Source: Verrucomicrobiales bacterium (GTDB taxonomy: Bacteria > Verrucomicrobiota > Verrucomicrobiia > Limisphaerales > Palsa-1400). From it: a DNA stretch of 6,084 nt. The stretch spans positions 1 through 6,084 of the forward strand of contig JAQGOW010000563.1 of NCBI GenBank assembly GCA_028293405.1. Reading direction: 5' to 3'. The notes under the pieces are model-generated. The model was not told the origin of the DNA. It saw nothing but the letters and a program-made list of their open reading frames with translations, and searched no databases. Positions 1 through 6,084 of this stretch are shown in pieces (the first letter of the stretch is position 1; each line of letters begins with the position of its first letter). A program made the translations under genes and the position numbers.

Positions 1-948
1 CATCGGCGCATCCCGCTGACATGTGCGTGGCCCGCACATGCTGGTATTCACCGTCCGACGGATGCTCGAATCCTTGTGCTCGAAACCGAACTCAAATCGG
101 TTCGCGGCCTCCGCTTGGAGGATGAAACAAAGGGCTACTCGATTGACGTTGGCCCGGACGAAGCCGGACGGAGCGACTGGGCCACGATTCGGATTCAGGA
201 AACGAGCGCGGGGTATCGTGAGATTTTCACGATTTTTTGCGCAGACATTTTGGAACATTGGATTCCTCATGCGGGCGCTTCCGATTCCCTCAAATCGTTG
301 AGTCGGCGGCTTGCCCGCTGGAAGAAATTCTTTCAGCGGGGGGCGCAGCTTGGTTTGAGCCGTGAGGACTACGTTGGTTTGTATGGCGAACTCTCCTTCA
401 TCGAAGCTGGATTGAGTAAAGGCGTCGCGAGTCTGAACGTCATGAACGCGTGGCAAGCCCCGCTCAGCACCAATCAGGATTTTCTTTTCGGTCAGGTCGC
501 AGTGGAAATCAAGACGACCACAGGCAACGAAATTGACAAAGTTCGGATCACAAATGCCCGTCAGTTAGATTCCACCGGCCTGCAAGGTTTGTTTCTCGCT
601 CACTACGCGTTTGATTTTCGGCAAGGCAGTGGCAGAACGCTCCCGCAGCTTGTTGCAGCCTTGAAGGTGTCGCTCGCAGCAATTTCACCCGACGCATTAT
701 CTGTCCTCAACGACCGGTTATTGGAGGCGGGATTCGTGGAAGGGACGCCAAACGAGTTTGATGGCTGGGGATTTACGCCCCGTCACTTCGATATATTCAA
801 TGTTGGTGAGGGCTTTCCCCGCCTCCTCGAATCCAGCTTGCCGTCGGGTGTGTCGGAGGTTTCCTACACTTTGAACCTCTCGGCAGCGCTACAGTTCCAG
901 ATCACTGAACCTGATTTTTGGACGCGCATCATTTCCTCCTATGGCTGA
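1..948 (+). CDS. PD-(D/E)XK nuclease-like protein, DUF4420 family (5' partial)
   Basis: This is a predicted restriction-endonuclease-fold protein of the DUF4420 family (Pfam PF14390, as I recall), which occurs beside DNA methyltransferases in restriction-like islands. The frame is open from base 1 to the TGA at 946-948, giving 315 visible residues, and the start lies upstream. A GTG at 76 could be mistaken for the start, but the codons before it continue the family's N-terminal pattern (AGIHRPTDARILVLETEL), so I reject it. Counting from base 1, the core shows a GLYGEL helix (Glu130), then Asp160, and Glu169-Ile-Lys171 in QDFLFGQVAVEIKTT, the PD-(D/E)XK signature as D-x8-E-x-K. A conserved-looking Gln188 in RQLD follows. 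The residues expected for metal-dependent cleavage are all present, so it is probably active, although activity is inferred. There is no signal peptide or membrane segment, so it is likely cytoplasmic. It overlaps the AIPR gene by 8 bases. Family assignment is fairly sure; DNA as substrate is inference. Confidence 0.85.
   Translation, partial: HRRIPLTCAWPAHAGIHRPTDARILVLETELKSVRGLRLEDETKGYSIDVGPDEAGRSDWATIRIQETSAGYREIFTIFCADILEHWIPHAGASDSLKSLSRRLARWKKFFQRGAQLGLSREDYVGLYGELSFIEAGLSKGVASLNVMNAWQAPLSTNQDFLFGQVAVEIKTTTGNEIDKVRITNARQLDSTGLQGLFLAHYAFDFRQGSGRTLPQLVAALKVSLAAISPDALSVLNDRLLEAGFVEGTPNEFDGWGFTPRHFDIFNVGEGFPRLLESSLPSGVSEVSYTLNLSAALQFQITEPDFWTRIISSYG
941..948 (+). promoter_or_regulatory. 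Stop/start overlap coupling the DUF4420 and AIPR genes
   Basis: The sequence ATGGCTGA holds the ATG of the AIPR gene (941-943) and the TGA of the DUF4420 gene (946-948). The bases just before the ATG are pyrimidine-rich (TTTCCTCCT), and no purine-rich Shine-Dalgarno is visible in the preceding 20 bases. The simplest reading is that ribosomes finishing the first gene restart on the second, keeping the two proteins at linked levels. The overlap is seen directly; coupling is inferred. Confidence 0.6.
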
Positions 949-3046
949 CCAACCTGAACTCCTAGCATTCCTGAACGCGATTGAAAGCGACATCACCGCA
1001 GACGTGCAGCCGAATGCCGGCGACCCTGCTGAGTTCCGGGAATTTGGCTACACTCGGAGGCTCGCTGATGAGTTGGACGCTGCCGGCGTGCTGGAGTCAC
1101 CAGTGGTTTGTCATTATGAACACGGAAAAGCTGCGGCAGCATTCAAGGTGAGCGGATACAGTGTGCCCGACGAAGACAGTCGGCTCGACCTTTTCTTGAC
1201 GGTTTACATCGCCCCTCCCCATTCCGAAGTCCCGACCTTGAATGCGTCTGAAATAGACACTTCGTTTAACAAGCTCGAAAGGTTTCTTGGCAGGGCTTTG
1301 GACGGCTTGCACGAGGAGCTTGAACCGGCATTGCCCGAGCGCTACATGGCGGAGCGAATCCAACAGCTTCGCGGAAAGTTTGACCGGATTAATTTCTTCC
1401 TATTTACCAACAGTCGTTTGGCGGTGAGGCGGGAGAAGCAGCGCAAGGCTCAGGTTCACGGAGTTCCCGCCGCTTACGAGGTTTGGGACATAGAACGGTT
1501 CCGCCGCCTGCGGGAGAGCGGCGCTGGTTATGAAGCATTGAATGTTGATCTGCGAGAACAGGCCGATGGCGGATTACCTTGCGTCCGACTCGACGCCAAA
1601 GATGAAGGGTATCGCACTTGCGTGGCAATTTTCCCCGGATCATTGCTTCGTGACCTCTACGACGAACACGGGTCACGGCTGCTTGAGCTCAACGTCCGCT
1701 CCTACCTCCAGGCCAAAGGCAAGATCAACAAAGGAATCCTCGAAACTCTTCGCAATGACCCGGCGGATTTCATGGCCTACAACAACGGCATCACTGTCGT
1801 TGCCGAAAAAATTGTCTTTGGGCATTTGAAGGATGGCAGAAATGGAATCTTGGAGTTGCAGGGAATGCAAATTGTCAACGGCGGGCAGACGACCGCCTCA
1901 ATCCATCGTGCGGCAAAGGAATTTGAGGCGGACCTCTCCAAAGTCTATGTGCAGGGAAAAATTGTCACAGTTGACCCCGCCCGATTCAACGAGGTTGTCC
2001 CGTATATCTCGCGTTACGCGAACAGTCAAAACAAGGTGACGGACACAGATCTTCAAGCTAATCACCGTTTCCATGTCGGCTTGGAGCGTGTGGCGAAACG
2101 CGAATGGACGCCCGACCAGACCAGCAAATGGTTCTACGAACGTGCGCGCGGCAGTTACCAGACCGCAAGAAGCCGGGAGGGAACGACTGAGGGTCTGCGG
2201 AAAAAATTCGACCGGGAGTTTCCAACTCATCAGCGTTTCACCAAGGAGGAATTGGCAAAATTTGAGAATTGCTGGTGCGGGTTGCCGTATGTGGTCAATC
2301 GCGGCGGGCAAAAGAACTTCACGCAGTTCATGACGTTCATCAAGGCGGACTTGGGCGAGTTGCCGGACAAGTGGGAGCCTTCACCCGAGGAGTTCAGGCG
2401 CTACATCGGTAAGGCCATCCTGTTCCGCGATGTTCAGCGCATTGTCAAAGCGGATGAGTCCATCACTGCCTACCGCATCAACGTCACCACTTATGCGGTT
2501 TCGCTGCTGGCCGAAAAAACTGCCCGTCGCATTGACCTTGATGCTGTTTGGAAAGGCCAGGCAATCAGCACTTCTCTCGCCGAAACGGCGCGTCTTTGGG
2601 CACCGGTCATTTTCAAAGCGTTGTTGGATTACTCCCAGAAGCAAACGGTACATATAGACAACATTCTGAAAAGTCAGGCGGCATGGGAGCACATGCTTTC
2701 CTTGGATATTCGAGTGCCTCGTGATATCGAGCGCGAGCTGCGTCAATCTACCCCATCCAACGTTGGTGTTCTCAAGGATGCTCCAGCTTCTTCTCGCGGG
2801 GAAGTTCTCAGCACTAGCGACCATAACAACGTCGCACGCTGCTTGGAACTTGATGCCGCTCAATGGTTGGCTGCTGTTAATTGGGCCAGACAGTCAGGGA
2901 AATTCTCTGATCTTACGATGAACGTCGCGGCTACACTCGCGGGCTACTCAGCGCAAGGGTGGACGAGAACTCCCTCTGCGAAGCAGGCGAAACATGGTGC
3001 CACCATCATTGAAGGCGCGCGAGCGGCAGGAGTGTTGTCTCGATAG
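941..3046 (+). CDS. AIPR family (abortive infection phage resistance) protein
   Basis: This 701-residue protein belongs to the AIPR family (Pfam PF10592), found in phage-resistance and restriction-type islands; its biochemical activity is not settled. Family hallmarks appear in order: FMAYNNGIT near residues 277-285 (Asn281, Asn282, Gly283), IVNGGQTTAS near 311-320, YANSQNKVTDTDL with QNKV at 363-366, and KWFYERARGSY with Trp397. The last ~75 residues (LDAAQWLAAVNWARQSGK, then PSAKQAKHG) resemble the small C-terminal module seen in many AIPR proteins, so the gene looks full length. It carries no obvious P-loop, signal peptide or transmembrane segment. The ATG at 941 is chosen because it overlaps the upstream stop by 8 bases and is followed by a continuous family-like N-terminus. 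It sits between two nuclease-like genes and shares their operon, which points to a partner or effector role in the same defence system. That role is inference; family membership is confident. Confidence 0.9.
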   Translation: MADQPELLAFLNAIESDITADVQPNAGDPAEFREFGYTRRLADELDAAGVLESPVVCHYEHGKAAAAFKVSGYSVPDEDSRLDLFLTVYIAPPHSEVPTLNASEIDTSFNKLERFLGRALDGLHEELEPALPERYMAERIQQLRGKFDRINFFLFTNSRLAVRREKQRKAQVHGVPAAYEVWDIERFRRLRESGAGYEALNVDLREQADGGLPCVRLDAKDEGYRTCVAIFPGSLLRDLYDEHGSRLLELNVRSYLQAKGKINKGILETLRNDPADFMAYNNGITVVAEKIVFGHLKDGRNGILELQGMQIVNGGQTTASIHRAAKEFEADLSKVYVQGKIVTVDPARFNEVVPYISRYANSQNKVTDTDLQANHRFHVGLERVAKREWTPDQTSKWFYERARGSYQTARSREGTTEGLRKKFDREFPTHQRFTKEELAKFENCWCGLPYVVNRGGQKNFTQFMTFIKADLGELPDKWEPSPEEFRRYIGKAILFRDVQRIVKADESITAYRINVTTYAVSLLAEKTARRIDLDAVWKGQAISTSLAETARLWAPVIFKALLDYSQKQTVHIDNILKSQAAWEHMLSLDIRVPRDIERELRQSTPSNVGVLKDAPASSRGEVLSTSDHNNVARCLELDAAQWLAAVNWARQSGKFSDLTMNVAATLAGYSAQGWTRTPSAKQAKHGATIIEGARAAGVLSR

Positions 3047-3056
3047 AATATCCGAT

Positions 3057-4637
3057 ATGCAGCGCACTTTAATTCATACAATTACGCTCGATGGGTGGGA
3101 TGAGCCTGGTTATGAGATTCCTGAACTAAAGCCGGGGACGAACTTTGATCTGGCGATTCCATTGGGGAGCATCGGCAGCACAAACAACCCCATGGACATT
3201 GCTTCAGACTATGCTTGGGTTTTACATGCTGCCGAGTTGCTGTCGCCGCACGTTTCTTTGTTTTCACATCGCCACCAAGTCACCAATTACTCACACAGCG
3301 AAATCCTCTCATTTACCCCCGCCAACCCGACTGGATGCCAAGCGGCTGTGCGAGAAATCGGATTGATCTTTTCTGACGATGAAAACGGCGAGACTGAACA
3401 AGCGAGGAAAAAGGCCAACGATTTTGAGGTCTCTTTGCTCGATTACCCGATCGTTTGCTTCCCAGAGTTGGCAGACTCTTTCGTCGCCAATTATGTCAAT
3501 TCCTTGGAAGCGAATTTCGATGAGATGGAGCTGACAAATGAGATTTATCACCGGTTCCCAACTTGGGCATACCGTTTTTGGAAATCATTCATCAGCCAAA
3601 AGGCTGGCACTGACATTTATTCTTCAACTCATTCTTGGGTCCTTCCAAGGGGCTTTTCAACTAAGCAGCTTCTCGAATACCTCGATTGGGAATTGTCTCC
3701 GGCTCCGACCGAGACACAGCTTTTGCAGGCCACACCCATAAAGATTGGTTTTCTGCCGTGGATGCTCGCTTCCTCCTCCGTTTGCGTCGAAATCCCTTTC
3801 AACTGCTTGAACGTTGCAACTGAGTGTTGGCATCACTGTCTTTGGAACGAGGCGCAGGCGCGAGATCGTCAGCTACGTTCTTTCTCTGGGGCAGTCACGA
3901 ACTACCGGAGCGACGTTCATTGGGAGGACACCTGTATCCACCGCGATTACCTGGTTGAGAACCAACATAAAGAGTGGTCAGTTTCTGGCGACGGAAGCAT
4001 CGTCACGGTTTCTTTGGAGGACGTTACACTGCTGACTTTCCTTGGACCTGAATCAAAACTTAGGCCTGAAGCTTTGCATGGTTATTTGGCCGAAGCTGAG
4101 AAAGCCTGCGGCGTCCTTTATCAAAATTGTGGTCTACCAGCCAACTCCCCTTGTCAGTGGACTCTCCTTGACGATGAGCTATTTGAACAGCTTTGTTACG
4201 ACATCCTGCTCCGATGCGAAAGATTCAACCCCAACCGAATGCGAAAACTCGGCAAATCCCGCTCCAGAGATGGTGGTCGCGACATCGAAGCATGGACGCA
4301 GGCGAGACCCGAGTGTCCACCGCAGAAATGGATTTATCAGTGTAAGTTCTCCACAGCGCCCGGGAGTTCACTGTCAGGATCGCAATTATCAATCAGCGAT
4401 GTTGTTGACCAATTTGAGGCGGACGGTTTTGGTGTCATGACCAACCGAACGATTGACGCAACTCTCTACGATAAGTTGGATCAGATTGCCACAAATCGCT
4501 CAAAACGCGGCGCGTGCCTCGCAGTCGATCCTTGGTCCATTCACGAAATCGAACGATTTCTGTATCCCCGGAAAGACCTCATCGCACGTTACTTTCAACG
4601 TTCAACGGTCAAGCCAGAAATACGAAAGCAGCCCTAA
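3057..4637 (+). CDS. Mrr-like restriction endonuclease domain fused to unrecognised N-terminal region
   Basis: This 526-residue protein has a C-terminal Mrr-type PD-(D/E)XK domain (Mrr_cat-like) at about residues 365-515. The domain starts with a helix containing LFEQLCYDIL (Glu377), then RDGGRDIEA with Asp405 and Asp409, then WIYQCKF giving Gln428-x-Lys430, the Q-x-K variant common in Mrr relatives. A DNA-cleaving role is therefore likely but inferred. Residues 1-360 match no family I know; they are soluble-looking, rich in aromatic residues, with no P-loop, signal peptide or membrane span. They may sense DNA, modification or a partner. The start at ATG 3057 (MQRTLIHTITLDGW) lies 10 bases after the AIPR stop. 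An in-frame ATG at 2994 would add 21 residues but overlap AIPR by 53 bases, and those residues look like out-of-frame AIPR sequence. Neither start has a good ribosome site; an AGGAG at 3028-3032 is 24 bases from ATG 3057, too far. Base composition looks somewhat lower in GC than the neighbours. Confidence 0.8.
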   Translation: MQRTLIHTITLDGWDEPGYEIPELKPGTNFDLAIPLGSIGSTNNPMDIASDYAWVLHAAELLSPHVSLFSHRHQVTNYSHSEILSFTPANPTGCQAAVREIGLIFSDDENGETEQARKKANDFEVSLLDYPIVCFPELADSFVANYVNSLEANFDEMELTNEIYHRFPTWAYRFWKSFISQKAGTDIYSSTHSWVLPRGFSTKQLLEYLDWELSPAPTETQLLQATPIKIGFLPWMLASSSVCVEIPFNCLNVATECWHHCLWNEAQARDRQLRSFSGAVTNYRSDVHWEDTCIHRDYLVENQHKEWSVSGDGSIVTVSLEDVTLLTFLGPESKLRPEALHGYLAEAEKACGVLYQNCGLPANSPCQWTLLDDELFEQLCYDILLRCERFNPNRMRKLGKSRSRDGGRDIEAWTQARPECPPQKWIYQCKFSTAPGSSLSGSQLSISDVVDQFEADGFGVMTNRTIDATLYDKLDQIATNRSKRGACLAVDPWSIHEIERFLYPRKDLIARYFQRSTVKPEIRKQP

Positions 4638-4640
4638 AGG
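4636..4640 (+). promoter_or_regulatory. Possible ribosome binding site of the methyltransferase gene
   Basis: AAAGG overlaps the stop codon of the preceding gene and lies 11 bases before the ATG at 4652. It is a weak match to a Shine-Dalgarno with slightly long spacing, yet it is the only candidate near a start in this cluster. It supports starting the methyltransferase at 4652. Confidence 0.35.
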
Positions 4641-4651
4641 TCCTTCATTAT

Positions 4652-6084
4652 ATGGCTATCCCGATTGTTGATTTGTTTGCTGGCCCAGGCGGATTGGGCG
4701 AAGGATTTTCTGCGTTCCGGCGTGGTGCTCGGCCCGTTTTCAAGATTGGCATTTCTATTGAGAAAGACTCCTTCGCTCATCAGACCCTAGAACTACGCGC
4801 ATTCTTCCGCCAATTCCCACACCGCCAAGCCCCACCAGAGTATTACGATTATCTCGAAGGCCGAATTTCGCGTGATGACCTGTTCTCAAAATTTCCCGCC
4901 AAAGCTGAAAGCGCCCGAAATGAGGCATGGCACGCAAAACTGGGTTCTGAAGAATTCCCGCCGGCTGTCGTGGACGAACGCATCTGCAAAGCCATCGGTG
5001 ACCACGATGAATGGGTTCTCATTGGCGGTCCACCCTGTCAGGCTTATTCCCTCGTGGGCCGTTCCCGCCGCAAAAACGATCCAACTTTTGCCACCGACGA
5101 GAAGCATTTTCTCTATCAGCAATACCTTCGTATTCTGGCCATGCACCGACCGCCGGTTTTTGTCATGGAGAATGTCAAAGGCATGTTGTCCGCCACCGTC
5201 AGCCAAGAAGGCATCTTCCAGAAAATCACGAAGGACTTGGCCGGGCCATTGGCGGCAGTTCCCGAAGCCGACCAGACGCAGCCGCTGAATTACAAACTGT
5301 TTTCGCTGGTGTCTCCTCGTGGTGACCTGCCGGGCGAAATTCCGCCGGAGGATTATGTCGTCCGGGCCGAGTTGTATGGCGTGCCCCAAGCCCGGCACCG
5401 CGTCATCATGCTCGGCATCCGTTCCGATTGGCCACATCAACCTGGTTTGCTGCGCCGGTCCAAAACTACCATTCCGATCGAAAAGGCCATCGGCGACCTC
5501 CCGCGCCTGCGCAGCGGACTGTCAAAGGAGGACGACACTGCTGACAACTGGCTGGCCGCAGTTCGTGCCCTCTCCCATTCACCCAGCATGGCCGAACTCG
5601 CCGTTTCGCCGGATTTGCGCAAAGCGATCAGAAAAGTTTTGAGAAAATTGAAAACCGGCTTGAATCGGGGTGACGAATTTGTTGCCGGGAACCCCGCGCC
5701 GAAATTTGCTAGGAACTGGCTGCGTGATCCCAATCTGGTCGGCTTTTGCAACCATACCACAAGAGGACATATCCGCGAGGACTTGCATCGCTACCTGTTT
5801 GCCTCCCAGTTTGCCCGCACGAATAAGAAGACTCCGAGTCTTGAAGACTTCCCCAAAGCCTTGCTACCAAAACATGAGAACGTGGCGGCCGCCATCGCCG
5901 GGACCATGTTCAATGACCGTTTCCGCGTTCAGTCCCGGGGACGCCCATCTACCACTGTCACTTCGCACATTTCCAAAGACGGACATTATTTCATCCACTA
6001 CGACCCGTCCCAGTGCCGCAGCCTCACGGTGCGCGAGGCGGCGCGGTTGCAGACCTTTCCCGACAATTATTTTTTCGAGGGACC
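4652..6084 (+). CDS. C5-cytosine DNA methyltransferase (3' partial)
   Basis: This enzyme transfers a methyl group from S-adenosylmethionine to carbon 5 of cytosine in DNA (DNA_methylase family, PF00145). 477 codons are visible and the frame runs off the window end. Motif I is VDLFAGPGGLGEGF at residues 6-19, with acidic Glu37 in SIEKD. Motif IV is GGPPCQAYS with catalytic Cys129, motif VI is ENVKG from Glu173, and motif VIII is VPQARHR with Gln246 and Arg248. Motif IX begins near Arg431 (RGRPSTTV) and is followed by LTVREAARLQTFPDNYFF; motif X should follow beyond the edge. Residues ~255-430 should hold the target-recognition region; the target site cannot be read from sequence. About 110 residues separate motif I from motif IV, longer than in compact enzymes such as M.HhaI. 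The ATG at 4652 places motif I at the very N-terminus, as is usual. All catalytic residues are intact, so it is probably active as the modification arm of the cluster. Confidence 0.95.
   Translation, partial: MAIPIVDLFAGPGGLGEGFSAFRRGARPVFKIGISIEKDSFAHQTLELRAFFRQFPHRQAPPEYYDYLEGRISRDDLFSKFPAKAESARNEAWHAKLGSEEFPPAVVDERICKAIGDHDEWVLIGGPPCQAYSLVGRSRRKNDPTFATDEKHFLYQQYLRILAMHRPPVFVMENVKGMLSATVSQEGIFQKITKDLAGPLAAVPEADQTQPLNYKLFSLVSPRGDLPGEIPPEDYVVRAELYGVPQARHRVIMLGIRSDWPHQPGLLRRSKTTIPIEKAIGDLPRLRSGLSKEDDTADNWLAAVRALSHSPSMAELAVSPDLRKAIRKVLRKLKTGLNRGDEFVAGNPAPKFARNWLRDPNLVGFCNHTTRGHIREDLHRYLFASQFARTNKKTPSLEDFPKALLPKHENVAAAIAGTMFNDRFRVQSRGRPSTTVTSHISKDGHYFIHYDPSQCRSLTVREAARLQTFPDNYFFEG

Noticed and set aside
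20..40. Perfect 8-base inverted repeat with a 5-base loop (CATGTGCG / CGCACATG).
   Set aside because: It lies inside the DUF4420 reading frame. About one such short repeat is expected by chance in 6 kb, and no T-run follows to make it a terminator.
2381..2863. 160-codon open frame on the minus strand.
   Set aside because: It is antisense to the AIPR coding region, which is convincing in its own frame, and it has no recognisable motif.
4042..4440. 132-codon plus-strand frame overlapping the Mrr-like domain.
   Set aside because: It is an alternate frame across the catalytic Asp and Gln-x-Lys region of the Mrr-fusion gene. No protein motif is visible in it.
4545..4560. Near-palindrome GAAATCG-AA-CGATTTC.
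   Set aside because: It lies inside the Mrr-fusion gene, the 2-base spacer is too short for a stable hairpin loop, and it has no second copy that I found; probably chance.
4638..4651. Possible terminator or promoter between the Mrr-fusion and methyltransferase genes.
   Set aside because: The gap is 14 bases, with no hairpin, T-run or promoter-like boxes; read-through transcription is the simpler explanation.
4886..5440. 184-codon open frame on the minus strand.
   Set aside because: It is the antisense shadow of the methyltransferase, crossing motifs IV, VI and VIII, and its translation resembles no family I know.

Overview
The window is a compact, four-gene, plus-strand cluster with almost no non-coding DNA. 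Its ends cut the first and last genes. It reads as part of a bacterial DNA modification/restriction-type phage-defence island. The order is: a PD-(D/E)XK protein of the DUF4420 family (5' end cut off), an AIPR-family protein (abortive infection phage resistance family), a 526-residue protein whose C-terminus looks like an Mrr-type restriction endonuclease and whose N-terminal two thirds I do not recognise, and a C5-cytosine DNA methyltransferase (3' end cut off).

Region by region: 1-948 is the DUF4420 nuclease-like gene, open from the first base. 941-3046 is the AIPR gene, sharing 8 bases with the gene before it. 3057-4637 is the Mrr-fusion gene, after a 10-base gap. 4652-6084 is the methyltransferase, after a 14-base gap, with motifs I to IX visible and motif X beyond the edge. 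I see no tRNA, rRNA, transposase, CRISPR array, terminator or internal promoter. No stretch of 300 bases lacks a gene.

The tight spacing and single orientation imply one transcript. A methyltransferase of this kind next to DUF4420 and AIPR genes resembles the gene neighbourhoods described by comparative genomics for restriction systems that also carry a Z1-domain superfamily II helicase and a MutL/MORC-like GHKL ATPase. Neither of those is in this window, and upstream of base 1 is the obvious place to look for them. The inferred logic is that the methyltransferase marks host DNA while one or both nuclease-like proteins act on unmarked DNA. The role of AIPR is not settled. The less expected element is the Mrr-fusion gene between AIPR and the methyltransferase, which gives the cluster two different predicted nucleases.

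The organism is a bacterium of intermediate GC content (about 45-60% in the lines I counted) with weak Shine-Dalgarno use. Such islands move horizontally, so the lineage cannot be fixed from these genes; an environmental Gram-negative lineage is only a guess.
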